A DNA stretch of 64,000 nt from Prunella strophiata (Eukaryota > Chordata > Aves > Passeriformes > Prunellidae), in contig JAZBQD010000001.1 of assembly GCA_036583965.1 (NCBI GenBank), positions 21,437,569 to 21,501,568 on the forward strand, written 5' to 3'. The position numbers and the translations under genes are program-made. The notes under the pieces are model-generated. The model was not told where the DNA came from. It saw only the letters and a program-made list of their open reading frames with translations, and did not search any database. This document shows positions 33,951 through 45,568 of the stretch, one piece after another. Position 1 is the first letter of the stretch, and each line of letters begins with the position of its first letter.

Positions 33951-34470
33951 ACATAAGGCCTCATTTTTGACAGGGAATTAACCTGCAATAACAACTCTCA
34001 AGTTGCAGTTGATTGGACTGTCTGGTGCAGTTGCTTTGCTGACAGGTATGTTCCAAGCAGAATTAATTTGGGGAGTTCCCAAACTTGCTCAGACTGATCC
34101 CAGTGATCTTTCCCAGCCTACAAAATCTGAATATCTGCAGAACTTTCCTATGCTGTGGTTCACCTACGCTCCACCTGGAGCTCAGGAGAAGCAGCCTTTT
34201 CAAACCTTATTTCCCTGCTGAGGTTTGCAGCCTTTTCCTGCCAGGCTGCCAAGGATGTGCTCAGCACAGGAAGAGCCCAGTGGGGTTCTCACTGAGAGAA
34301 AAAACAACTCCAAGGTGGAACACATGCAAAAACAAAAAAAAAACCCAAAACAAAAAAGGATATTTTTTCTTTAGAAAAAGAACCTGATTTGCATTTTGAA
34401 GAGCCTGATCTCCTGTGTGGAGGTGTGCACTGACTCATGTCCTAATCTTTGTTTTACACGAGGTACAAAC

Positions 34471-34690
34471 CTTCCCTTCCCTTCCCTTCCCTTCCCTTCC
34501 CTTCCCTTCCCTTCCCTTCCCTTCCCTTCCCTTCCCTTCCTTCCCTTCCCTTCCCTTCCCTTCCCTTCCCTTCCCTTCCCTTCCCTTCCCTTCCCTTCCC
34601 TTCCCTTCCCTTCCCTTCCCTTCCCTTCCTTCCCTTCCCTTCCCTTCCCTTCCCTTTTCCCTTCCCTTCCCTTTTCCCTTTCCCTTCCCT
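34471..34690. repeat. (TTCCC)n pyrimidine microsatellite, about 220 bp
   Basis: Uninterrupted CTTCC/TTCCC units with a few one-base slips. The tract is pure pyrimidine on the plus strand and (GGGAA)n on the transcribed strand of PCDH15. It lies about 395 nt past the donor of exon 35085-35262 in transcript direction. The long open frames across it are repeat artefacts. Confidence 0.97.
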
Positions 34691-35084
34691 AGAAAAATGG
34701 ACTCGAGCTCCAAACAGAAACTGTGGGAAGCCTGAAGGTCAGCACTGCAGCACCAAAGCCTGAAGATCACACAGGACTTTGTGCACATAGGAAGGAAATT
34801 CCTTGCAGGAATGTCAGTTGGAAGCTCCTCCACAGGGTGGACAAAACCCATTACAAGTTGTTGTGGTGACAATGTCTAAATTATATGGATTGAGACAATT
34901 TAGCCCAAGGCACTGGGCTGAACTAGGAAGTGGCAAATTCCCAAGGTATCCATAGGGGATATTCATGCAGCAGCTGTTTCAATGGATATTTCTGCTCCCC
35001 TTATGCTGAACCAGTTTCTAGCAGATCAACAGACTCCCAAACACTCCATGGAAACAGAGGGAGATCAACAAAACAAACACTCAC

Positions 35085-35262
35085 TTGAAAAGTTCATTCC
35101 TCATGATGGCTCTGTTGGTTTGTGGGTCGATGGCGTAGACCATGAGGTCGGACTTGGTGTAATCCTCCTCAGAATATCCATCCCCAAACCTCCGAGCTCC
35201 GATGGATTCCACCACGACCGTCGCCCCCTGGAATCTGGTCTTGGACGTAGCGTTCCAAAATC
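35085..35262 (-). CDS. PCDH15: PCDH15 exon: membrane-adjacent domain, with an apparent 1-bp frameshift
   Basis: This exon encodes most of the membrane-adjacent domain but cannot be read in one frame. From the acceptor (TTTAG before GATTTTGGAA), in the phase set by the previous exon, it reads [12 protein letters not shown]. After a run of five G on the minus strand (plus-strand C run 35224-35228), the conserved continuation [31 protein letters not shown] and RNELFK is in the next frame. Four G would restore one frame. The exon is 178 nt, while flanking phases (2 in, 2 out) demand a multiple of three, such as 177. Read as written, a TGA appears at 35169-35171, upstream of the membrane helix. 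The donor is TTTTCAA followed by GTGAGT. The cause may be a base error in a homopolymer or a real disabling allele; the sequence cannot decide. Confidence 0.93.
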
Positions 35263-36909
35263 CTAAAGGGAAGACAGAGCTGGAAAGCTGAAGTGATTGA
35301 CCACTGACCCCAGCCCCAGTGAGGTACTGATAGGCAAAACCCATAGGATGAGAAGGATTTTGACCTTCAGAGCACTTTGAAAAAGGAATCGCTGCTCCAC
35401 ACAACCTCTGAAGTGCTGAACTCCTGAGAAAAGCTCAGCAGTGCTTGGAGAGGTCTTCAGAAATTGTGTCCTTAAGTCCAGCTCTTTGTATTTATGACCC
35501 CAGTTGAGTTTTAAATGGCTCATGGGAATCACCACCTATATTTCACACAAAATCCCCTTGTCAGCCTTTTATTAAGTTATATGATTCCACCACTTCCATT
35601 CCAGCCTTCCACAGGGTGCATTCCATAAATTTTCACCCAGAGACACAACCACTTGAGCAATTTTTGGTGGAATATTTAATCCGTCCCTCCAACATCACAC
35701 AACATTTCTGGGGCTGCAACACCTGCTGCTCCAAAAGGCACCAGGTTTTACAGGCAGGAGGAAATTGGAATATTGGGCTGACACTTTTACCACAGCAAAT
35801 AAAATCAAATAAACTGCAGCAGGATTCCACAAACAGGGGAAAGAAAGGCTGATAGAATTTAGAGGTAACAGCAATATCAACAAAAACAACAACAACCAGA
35901 CTTGCTAAAGGTTGATGAGATTTCCAACATGGGACCAAGAAAGGGTCGCTCAAAACCCACAGAGAATTTTATTAACAAAGGCATAAATGCAAATATCATC
36001 AACTCTGTGCAAAAAAAAAAATAGGAGGAAGAAATAAACCAGAGCATTTGGAAGTGTAAAACTTCCATCTAAACTTATAAGAAAATATAGAATTTCCTGG
36101 AGTAATTGATATGATCAGGAAATCAAAAAGCAATAGCTGAGCTGGGAGGCAAAAGCAAGGGAATTACAGGGAATGTGTTGCCTGATCCATTAAGGATGCA
36201 CCAGGGTGTGGAGGAAGACACATCTCCCACAAAAAAAGGATATCAGTGACTTTAAGGTGTCACTTGTTCAACACAAAACCTTCTGCAATTGCTGAGGTTA
36301 TATTTTTGCTGTTGGGGTTTTTTCCTGACACAAGATTTCCACCAGTTTCTGATTTTTCAAGACTCCTGATTCACATTTATCCAAAGAACATTTCTCTTTG
36401 TGTGGAAATTTAGTGTGCCCTTAAAACCCATTGTAAGCTTTTAAGCTTTCCTATAAGATCTTGAAAAATTCAAGTATGTCAGAGCCAGGTCATACCTGAG
36501 GAGTGAATATATGGAATTACTGCAGAGAAAATAGGGATACAGATTGGCTGACAGTGATGCTTGTGGAGTGGTGTCCTCTGAACAAGCTCTCCTGTTGTTT
36601 GCAGATATGGAAAACTCTGCTTATCTCTGCTTCTGGCATGCTCTGCACTGGCAGCCAAGGTGAGAACCTGTCACAGACACCTCAGCAACAATAATTCCCC
36701 CAGGGAAAACCTGCCAGGACCAGTTTGGGATATGGAGACTACTATAAAACCCCACCAAACATGATGGGAGTGTAAATGGCTAAAAAGAAATCACAGCCAT
36801 TCTCAGAAGGGTGTTTGGCACAAGGTGTCAGGCAGAACAAATATGGAAAGGACTTGCCTCCATAATTAGCATTTAATCATCTTCTCTTGCTGCAGGAGGA
36901 GATGATTCT

Positions 36910-37170
36910 CACAGAATCACAGAATCCCAGAATCCACCCTGTGCCCAATGCCCACCTTGTCCCCAGCCCAGAGCACTGAGTGCCACCTCCAGCCCTTCCT
37001 GGGACACCTGCAGGGATGGGCACTCCAAAGCTCCCTGGGCAGCCCCTGCCAAGGCCTGAGCACCCTTTCCATGCAGAAATTCCTGCTGCTGTCCAAGCTG
37101 AGCCTCCCCTGGCACAGCCTGAGGCCGTTTCCCCTTGTCTTGTCCCTGTTCCCTGGCAGCAGAGCTCTTA
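36910..37170 (-). mobile_element. CR1 LINE 3' fragment
   Basis: Starts TCACAGAATCACAGAATCCC (reversed CR1 terminal repeats) and matches the copy at about 59875 over the CACCTTGTCCCCAGCCCAGA and GGCACTCCAAAGCTCCCTGG blocks. Confidence 0.82.
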
Positions 37171-37344
37171 TTATACCCAAGACAGAAATTCTCCTTCAGG
37201 TTGGAAAGTTATAATGTGGAGTCAACTTCTGGCAGAATCAGTAACAACATTCCCTATCCTCAGAAATTCCTGGCATCCTGCTGGAATTCATTGCCTTTGA
37301 GAATATCTTTGTCTAAAACATTATTAAAATTGAAGAACAAACAG

Positions 37345-37640
37345 AATGTTTGGGAACAGGATGAAGAGACAGGACACAGGGAATGGCTTCCCACTGCCAG
37401 AGGGCAGGGATGGATGGGATATTGGGAAGGAATTGTTCTCTGGCAGGGTGGGCAGGCCCTGGCACAGGGTGCCCAGATGCAGCTGTGGCTGCCCCTGGGA
37501 TCCCTGGCAGTGCCCAAGGCCAGGCTGGACAGGGCTTGGAGCAGCCTGGGACAGTGGAAGGTGTCCCTGACATGGCATGGGGTGGCACTGGATGGGTGTT
37601 AAGGTCCTTCCAAACCAAACCAGTCTGGAATTCTGTGATA
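37345..37640 (+). mobile_element. CR1 LINE 3' fragment
   Basis: Sense copy: AGGACACAGGGAATGGCTTC, then GGCAGGGATGGATGGGATAT, the common block and a CR1-like 3' end ending near CTGGAATTCTGTGATATCAC. Confidence 0.82.
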
Positions 37641-38389
37641 TCACTTCCTGAGAAATGGGTACATTGCAGCCATTGGCTATACTGACATTGCAGGAAACCC
37701 CACAAAGTCCAGCAGAATGGCAGCAGTGTTCAATTTGAAGCACACAAATCGCATGTTTAGGTTAAAACAGAGAATGAAATCACACTGAAGACTGAAAAGC
37801 TGCAGTTAAAGAATTCACTTAAAAATAGGGCAGTTCCCTATAGAGCTGTTTGAAAAATCCTTTAGCTGAACTTGTAATGCTGAAAACACTGTAGTGTTTT
37901 AGAAGTCCTCTGGAAATGGCCACTTGCTTGCTAGTGGTACTCACAAAAGCCAATTTTTTTTTAGATTCCTACTTCTAAGTAACAATAGCATCCGCAGCTC
38001 AGCTGCATTGATCAGCAGAATTCAAATTAAAATTAGTCTGTCATTTGTTAATCCCACAAGGCTTATTCCCATCCTCCCAAGTGCTGTGTAAGAGGTGGAA
38101 ACAGGAGCAGAACAGGCAAAGAGCCTTTCCAACTGCTCCAAGTCTACTGGCGCTGCTCAGTAGTGAGGGAAATGCCTCCCAATGCCTCCCCATTAGCACA
38201 GCTCTCCCAGCTCCCAGCAGTGACACTGCACAAGAGGAGTTGCCCTGTCATTGAAGGATCCTGAGGTCCAAAGGCCCCTGAAAATCCTGAGGTTTTTTTT
38301 TCATCTTTAGATGCAAAATAAATGAAGAGGCAAAATAATACAGGGGTGTTGGTCTGCTGAGCTGTCCCTTAGCTGGAGAATTCTGCTCC

Positions 38390-38650
38390 ATGAAGTCCCA
38401 GAATGGTTTGGGTTGGAAGGGACCTCAAAGCCCTGCCATGGGCAGGGACACCTTCCACTGTCCCAGGCTGTTCCAAGTCCCCAAAGTCCAGCTGGTCTTG
38501 GGCACTGCCAGGGATCCAGGGGCAGCCACAGCTGCTCTGGACACCCTGTGCCAGGGCCTTGCCACCCTGCCAGGGAACAATTCCTAATTCCCAATATCCC
38601 ATCCATCCCTGCCCTCTGGCAGTGGGAAGCCATTCCCCGTGTCCTGGCAC
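38390..38650 (-). mobile_element. CR1 LINE 3' fragment
   Basis: Antisense copy starting AGTCCCAGAATGGTTTGGGT and carrying the GGGCAGGGACACCTTCCACT block through TGGGAAGCCATTCCCCGTGT. Confidence 0.82.
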
Positions 38651-39727
38651 TTCCCACTTTTGTGAAAATCCTATTTCCAGCCTTCTTGCACATCCCCTGT
38701 AGGTACTGGAAAGGGGCTTTCAGAAAATTCCTGAGCTGGTTCTTCACAGAACATCCCTGAAAGCAGCAGATCAAACCCCAAAATCTGGGATAAGGCACCA
38801 CATTCCCAGCCTGCTCTCAATGCTATGTCCATGTGTTTCCACAACTTTGCTTTGTCCAGGTGTATCCACACCTGAGGCTGCTGTATCCCTTTCCAGGCAG
38901 ACAAGATCCTGGAGAACACAGGATTAAATTTAGGGGTTTGCCCTGGCATCACAGCAAGAAGTTCTTGAGGAATTTAACAACCTATTGTGTTTTTGGAGCA
39001 CATAAAATATTTTTAAAAATGAAAAAAAAAAGAAAAAAAAGAAAAGGCCCCCAAACATTCTTTCTTTCAGGACTCAGATTACCAAAGACTTGGAGTGAGC
39101 AGTACTGAAGATTTAATATCCTGCATATTTTTTGGCCAAAATTCTAGTTCCCAAAAATAACCTGGTGCAATAAAAATGATAAATTTGTATTCCAGGTATT
39201 TGAAAATACAAATTTGGCAACCATGCAGAGCTGAGAGCACCCAGCCCCCACCATCAGCATCAATACAGACTTTTAAAGTGCTTTAATTAACTCCTAAATT
39301 CTGCTCCACTTGAGGCAAATTCTGGCTGTGTGGAGTCTTTGTGGGATTAATAATTGACAATGAAACCACTGGATGTTCAACTGGACTTTCCCAAAGAGCC
39401 AAGGACCAATTCCAGCCCCTCTGGTGCAGTCAGTGATAGATTTGGGGGCCCCAGCTCCCAGATTCCTTATTACAACATAAATAGAGCTCAGGGAAGAGTC
39501 TGCTCATCCTGTAGTGCTTAGGGTTTATTCCAAGCCTAAAACCATCCTTTTTTTAATAAAACAGCCTATCACACACATGTCCAGCAGGAAGTAGCAGCAC
39601 AGAGACAATTCCCTTTGCATAGAATAACATATATAGTATTTCATAGTAATATTATTAATAGTATTTAGAAAACAACCCAGAGCCAATGCCTTCATATCCA
39701 CTTACTTACCCTAATCCTATAAAAGCA

Positions 39728-39800
39728 GAGAATCAAGAATCATTAAGGCTGGAAAAGACCTTTAAGATCCAAGTCCCACTGTCATCCCAGCACCACTACA
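39728..39800 (-). mobile_element. Short CR1 LINE 3' end, another subfamily
   Basis: AGAATCATTAAGGCTGGAAA then AGACCTTTAAGATCCAAGTC resembles the reversed 3' end of an older CR1 subfamily. Only the terminus is present. Confidence 0.55.
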
Positions 39801-41448
39801 AGCACACCAGAAAGGAAATTTGCTTTCTTACGCACTACTGAAGTTGCTTTCCTTCTCTGTTTGCTCATCCTGTAAAATCCTGCCCTCCAAAACCCCTTAC
39901 ACACACTCCAACTTTTTATTTCAGCCTCATTTGCCCCGGTCACAGAAGGAACATTGTGCTCATCCAAGGAATAATACCCAGAGACATGTCCCCTCTGACC
40001 CCGAGGACAATCTCTAGATCTCAGCACAAAAGGGCTTTTCCTGCAATTGTCAGCAATTCCTGGGGAAAGCAGGAGTTTACAGCTTTATCCACTGCATTAG
40101 AGAGCTCTGGAGAGATCCATTACCACAACAACCCCAGGAGTTACGAGAGCAGGAGCTTACTGAACCAGGGCTTCCCAGCTGCCAGGGCCAGCAGCAAGTG
40201 GAAAAGCTGGAGTTGGAGAAGCTTGGGTCTCTACTACCCAACTTAATAAAGGTGGCCTGCAGTTATTAATCATCCTGATTGCTCAGGAGGGAGGGTGGAA
40301 CAGGCTCTGTGAACACTGCACCAAGCCCTGGGACACTCTCCCAGCAAAGACAGACTGGCTGGACATGAAACAGCTGGTGGCAAATGTCCCCCTAATCTAT
40401 TTATTTCATCAGATTTGATCTATTTAATCTAATTAAATAAATTATGTTATTATCTAATCTATTCCTTTTCTAAGTTTGCAATGAAACATTGCAGTGCAAA
40501 GAAGTGACAGAGGAAAAGGGGAGGGGAAGTAGAGTGGAGGGACAGGAGCAAAGTGACCCCAAAACATTCCTGTGAGACAGGAAGGGTAAGGGTAAAAGAC
40601 AAAGGTAAAGGGTAAAGGACAAAGCAGCTACAGCTGGGCCTGTGACTCAGGAACCTTTCATAAAGGGCAGGAAATCAAGTGCCACCTGTGGAAAGGGCTC
40701 AAGGGCATGGTCACTGCCACCACCCCAACAGGCAAACAGTCTAGTCAGATGTAATTAGACTTAATTCAGTAATTATCTGGCAAAAATCATAAAGTGAGCA
40801 TGCGAATGTGACTTCTCCTATGGGAAAAGTAACAAGACTGAGCAATTTGTACCCTGCAGCTGAGATATGCTCATTTTTTACCAATTCAGGGACTGAGGAG
40901 ATGAAAAAACACAACTGCAGGGAAATCATCCACGTCTGAAACACTTCCCTGAACTGTGTGTTCCAGCTCCCAGATATAAAATTTATTGTCTCATATACTA
41001 CGATTAGACATAAAGTCTTATGTGATGCACAATGTACATGTGCTGTATATTATGATCTATAATTTACAGCAGTATTTACTGCTGTAGTATATTATAACAT
41101 CTCTTTTAAGTGCAGCACAGTTTCTGTGCATTAAGTAGAGTTCCTTTGAAGAACGATGGCAGTCAGCTTTAGATATGCAAACCATTAAGTTGAAAGGTTC
41201 AACATTCATATTCCAAAAAACTCCTTCAGCAATAACTCCAAGAATCAGCACTTGATTCTACATTTGGATTCAGGGAAAAGCCTGCCTGGCCACTTCTGCG
41301 TTGTGTTAGAGGGTTCAGCATGGATCTTCCTTACCTGGGGAACTGCCCCATTCTTTTTAGAGCATAAACTGACTGAGAAAAGCATGGCTGAAGTAGGGGG
41401 AGAGACCCTGGAGAGCTGCACAAGGGACATCTGGGGATCCTGATATCC

Positions 41449-42104
41449 CTGGGGCAGCAGCAGAGCATTGGCAGCAGGGCAGGGAGGAATCCTGTCCCTG
41501 GGGCCAGCAGAGGGTCCTGGGGACACCGAGCTGTCCCTGGGCCAGCAGAGGGTCCTGGGCCAAGGAGCCAAAGGGAGCCTGGGGCAGCAGCAGAGCATTG
41601 GCAGCAGGGCAGGGAGGGATCCTGGCCCTGTGGGCAGCCCTGGAGGCACCTCTGGGTGCTGTGCCCAGCTCTGGGTGCTCAGCACAGCAGGGCCAGGAGC
41701 TGCTGGAGCTGAGCCAGGGCCTGGAGCAGCTGGGTGCCCAGGCAGGGCTGAGGGAGCTGGGGCTGCTCAGGCTGCAGAGGAGCCCCAGCTGAGAGGGGCC
41801 CTCAGGCCTGGCTGTCCCTGTGTGCAGGGAGGGGCAGAGCAGGGCCCAGGCTCTGCTGCGGGGCCCAGCCATGGCCCCAGAGCCACGGGCAGGGCTGAGC
41901 CCAGCAATTCCCCCTGCACAGGAGGCACAACTTCTGCCCTGGGCACTGCCCAGCCCTGAGCACATTGCCCACACAGCCTGGGGGCTCTCCTGCCTGGGGC
42001 TGTGGCAGAGCTGTGTGCACACAATGCTGTGCCCTGGGCTCTGGGATGGCCCTGCTGGGCCAGGGAGGGGACACCAGCTGCCCACTCAGCTCCTGCAGCC
42101 TCAG
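41449..42104 (+). repeat. GC-rich CR1-like repeat, copy A of a near-identical pair
   Basis: From 41504 to 42104 this matches 61193-61794 almost base for base, with a single one-base difference seen in my comparison. The upstream part (41449-41503) repeats an internal segment with a period of about 130 bp. The core GAGGGAGCTGGGGCTGCTCA then GGCTGCAGAGGAGC resembles a degenerate, GC-rich sense CR1. The family is uncertain. Long open frames on both strands result from GC richness. Confidence 0.85.
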
Positions 42105-43143
42105 ACACTCTGTGACTCTCTATACTTGATCCAAACTCTCATTTTAAGCCACTCCACTATTTCAGTTCAGAGGAATTGATGTGATATCTCCTCCATACAG
42201 GAGTATACAGAGGAATTTACTTCCCAAGACAGTTCTCTTCCCTGCAGGCTGGGAGAAGCTCAAACCTCTCGCAGCAGTCTGGCTTATCTGACTTTAGGCA
42301 GAGCTTTAAGTGGCCACCACTTGAAAACCAAGGAATTAAATGCTCTGAGAACCACTCTGGCTGTTTTATTTCAGGAGTGGGATTCGATGATGCCTCTGGT
42401 TTGCTTCCAAAGGAGGATATGCTATGATTCCATGAAATGCTGTACCTTGCCCAACAAACAAGCACTCCCCGAAACTTCTAAATTTCAAGAACACTCTGGT
42501 GTCTGTCTCCACCAAGTTTTCTGAAGGAGAGGAGCACACACTGAATTTTCCACGAAGCTTCAGCCTATTTTCTCTGTCTCTCCTGCAGCAGACAGAAAGG
42601 GGCCTCTCTGCACAGCCATAATTAAAGTGGGCAAGAGAAATGGCAAATGGGACATTGATGTGTAGCCCAGAGAGTATGAAAAGATGGATGAAATTAAAGT
42701 TGGAAGAAAACACTGAATGACTGCAAAAGGTCCTGCTGGAAGTGTCAGGGAAGACAAGTCCATTGTATTGCTCAAAAAAACTCCTAAACCAAATATTGAT
42801 GCTTTAAATCTCTTCCCTGCTTTGCTCCCTTTATATGGACCATTAACTCCCACCCATCTCTGGCTGTGCTGAGTGTGGAAAAACTGAATTATATAATTCT
42901 TAACACCTCATAACTCCTCGTGAAAATGACAGAACCTGGTATAACTTCTCCTCCAAAGTTGTTTAAACCACTATTTATTTTATTGTGAAAAATCACTGCA
43001 ATTCCACAAATGACTCATGTACCCTCCTCCCTAGCATTCCCCATCACCGACTGTTGGCTAAATGTTTTATTTTCAGGGATTAATATTTGCCAAAATGAGA
43101 GGAGAAAGAGCTGAGTAACCTGTGTAGTGACTAATTTAATTCA

Positions 43144-43240
43144 CAGATCACAGAATGGTTTATGTTGGGAAGGGATCTTAAGGATAATCTTGTTCCAACT
43201 CCCATGCCACAGGCAGGGACACATCCTACTAGACAGGGCT
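43144..43240 (-). mobile_element. Short CR1 LINE 3' fragment
   Basis: CACAGAATGGTTTATGTTGG, GAAGGGATCTTAAGGATAAT and CACAGGCAGGGACACATCCT match the reversed CR1 3' end. Confidence 0.7.
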
Positions 43241-43829
43241 GATGATAGTAATTTTATTTGTTAATTAATTACACATTAAATTTTTATAAATTACTGCATT
43301 ATTTGAAGCGGCAAAACTACTTCGGCCTGAGATTTCAAATAATTTGTTTTCCCTTTGCCTGTGGTTGCACCCAAAAAAAATCACAAATTCTTATTTTGTT
43401 TTTATGGGCTGCAGGAATTATTAAACCTCTATAAAAACAGGAAGAGGGTGATCTTTTAAATTTAGGAGGAAAACATGAAAAATTTGAAGAGAGCAGTGAA
43501 ATAAATATATTTCTCTGTAAACAGACCTTTATACACAGCTACAGAATTATTTTTGAGATATCTGTTCTCTGCAAATATTTTCAGGAATGAATGGGCCAAT
43601 TTGAAAATAAGTTGATGTTATTCTTCTGGCAAAGGCAAAGTCCTTAAAAACTTATTCTTAGTTGAGAAATTCTCCAGCTACACTGATGTGGCCATGGTGG
43701 TTGTGAAGGTAAAGACTTCCCAAGATGATCTGGAGAACTCAAAACCTGATAATATTGTGGGGTTTTTTAAACTTTGTACTCATTCCAAAGCTTTGTTCTC
43801 ATTCCAAAGCTTTGTTCAATGTGAAATTC

Positions 43830-44085
43830 AGCATCACAGAATGGTTTGGGTTAGAAGTGACCTCCAAGGTCACCAAGTCCAACCATCAACCACCACCACC
43901 CTGCTCACCACTAACCCATGTCCTCATGTGCCAATTCCACATGGTTTTGAACACTTCCAGGCATGGGGACTCAACACATGCCTGGACAGCCCCTTCCAAT
44001 GCTGAAACCACCCTTTCCATGAAGAAATTCTCCCTAAAATCCCATCTAAACCTCCCCTGGGGCAGCCTGAGGATGTTTCCTCTAC
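43830..44085 (-). mobile_element. CR1 LINE 3' fragment, another subfamily
   Basis: Starts TCACAGAATGGTTTGGGTTA, then AAGTCCAACCATCAACCACC, ACACTTCCAGGCATGGGGAC and AACCTCCCCTGGGGCAGCCT. It differs from the common copies and runs directly into the minisatellite at 44089. Confidence 0.78.
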
Positions 44086-44088
44086 TTT

Positions 44089-44379
44089 TAGGAAGTTATT
44101 CCTATTTCTAGGCAGTACTTCCCTTCAGTAAGTTATTACTGGTTCTAGGCAATTCCTCATTTTAGGAAATTATTCCTATTTCTAAGCAATAACTCCTTTT
44201 AGGAAATGATTCCTATTTCTAGGCAATACCTCCTTTTAGGAAATTATTTCTATTTATAGGAAATACCTCCCTTCAGGAAGTTATTCCTGGTTCTAGGAAA
44301 CACCTAATTTTAGGAAATTATTCCTACTTCTAGGCTATCCCTCCCTTCAGGAAATTATTCCTGGTTCCAGGAAGTGCAG
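44089..44379. repeat. Degenerate 37-38 bp minisatellite, about 8 copies
   Basis: The unit is TTTTAGGAAATTATTCCTAT then TTCTAGGCAATACCTCC, with small variations. Eight starts of the AGGAA[GA]TTATT type can be counted. The array begins at the internal end of the adjacent CR1 fragment. Confidence 0.9.
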
Positions 44380-44925
44380 TCCCTGTTAGTTCAGCCTGAA
44401 CAACTTTGTTGGTGGTTCTGACTGATCAAATCTCAGAGCAAACAAACACCTGACCCAAAATAGAGGGAGAAAAGGGGAACATATCCCAAATCTCCAGGAG
44501 CAAATCCATCAGGAATTTTTCCTAGCCCAGTGAAGACGTGAGGCACTCAGGGACTTTTCCAATGACTCGTTAGACCACCAACCCCAAGGTATTTTAATTC
44601 TCTGCACAACAACAAGCAGGATGGACCAGACCTGCCCAGTGCCACTCATCACTGATTGAAATGACAAAAAAAAGGGCAAAGATTGGTTTTAGTCTATTTC
44701 CTACAGAATTTTCTATCCCATATTAGCTAATTCCATGACAGCAAGTAGAGAAAACTGTCTCTGTTTTACAAAAAGAAGCCAGAAGTGCAAACCTGACCCC
44801 TGGAAGCTGCTGCTGATGTGGTGCCTGGGGACTCTTACTGACCAGATAAAAAAACCTCTCCTCACTCCCTGATCCATCCTATCCCAAAGCCAGTCTGATA
44901 TTTGAAAAGGAAATAAATTGATTAC

Positions 44926-45014
44926 GCAATGAGTTGGTCTTTGTTTTGCTCCACGAGGGTGGGAGGAACATTGGAGACAATCACTTGCATGTCCAACTGA
45001 TTGACCACAGAGAC
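44926..45014 (-). CDS. PCDH15: PCDH15 exon: EC11 to membrane-adjacent domain junction
   Basis: This 89-nt exon encodes [20 protein letters not shown] followed by VEQNKDQLI and two bases of a split codon. It finishes the last cadherin strand and begins the membrane-adjacent domain (MAD12, also called PICA), which in mammalian PCDH15 contributes to dimerisation near the membrane and sits beside the LHFPL5 partner. The acceptor is TTCCAG before GTCTCTGTG. The donor is ATTGC followed by GTAATC, which departs from the GTRAGT consensus at +5 (T instead of G) and has C, not G, at the last exon base. It enters in phase 0 and leaves in phase 2. The split codon GC|G gives Ala before ILERYV in the next exon. 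[10 protein letters not shown] differs from the recalled mammalian VEKKIEDLTE, so this segment looks fast-evolving. Confidence 0.93.
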
Positions 45015-45568
45015 CTGGAAAGAAAAGAGGGAAATTCAATTTGCACTGCCATGCACAGCCCCCTCCACACCCAACAAAAACTGGGAAAATTCCTTTCCTG
45101 CCTCCACACCATGCCCTGATACCCAGATTTCTCCTTTTAATTCCAAATAGAAGAGCTGGGAAATCTTGCAGCCAAAGCCCATACACATCAAAGGTTTAAC
45201 TGGAATTGTAATTCCAGGTCTGCATCAGAATTATGGATTTTTAAGGCGGGGACAGCAAAAGCTGCTCCTAGTTTAGATTTGACTTAGAGAATCCCAGATC
45301 TCCCACGGGCTGTATTCAAAATTACTTCTGAGCATTTGGGTGGTTTGGATGCCAGGAAAATCCTCCCTTGTAGCCATGCAATGTGCACCAAAGGAAATGG
45401 AAATACAGGATTAATTCCACAAAATCAATGCTACTTTGTTAGAAAATCAGGAAGGAAATTGTTCATTTGCATTGAAGCAACCAGTGAGAGGTTTTATTTT
45501 AATCTCCAATTGTTTTAGCTTCTCCCTCTATAATAAAACTGCAAATTTTACAACTGAGCTTTTTCCTT

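Larger units (their letters stand above)
29358..35084 (-). other. PCDH15: PCDH15 intron before the transmembrane exon
   Basis: Intron with a possible LTR remnant (about 29780-29965), two plus-strand CR1 fragments (about 30005-30165 and 31435-31825), an A/G-rich simple repeat (33901-33950) and the long TTCCC repeat at 34471-34690. No further exon was recognised. Confidence 0.6.
35263..44925 (-). other. PCDH15: PCDH15 intron within the membrane-adjacent domain
   Basis: Intron of about 9.7 kb rich in CR1 pieces (36910-37170, 37345-37640, 38390-38650, 39728-39800, 41449-42104, 43144-43240, 43830-44085, approximate limits) and a degenerate minisatellite at 44089-44379. No coding exon was recognised. 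Confidence 0.6.

Noticed and set aside
34396..34872. Long open frames on both strands with Phe-Pro-Ser-Leu or Gly-Lys-Glu repeats
   Set aside because: They are translations of the TTCCC microsatellite; no splice or start context supports a gene.
41357..42108. Open frames up to 242 aa across the GC-rich repeat, seen again at 61137-61775
   Set aside because: They lie in a repeated CR1-like element, exist on both strands and match no protein; GC richness removes stop codons.
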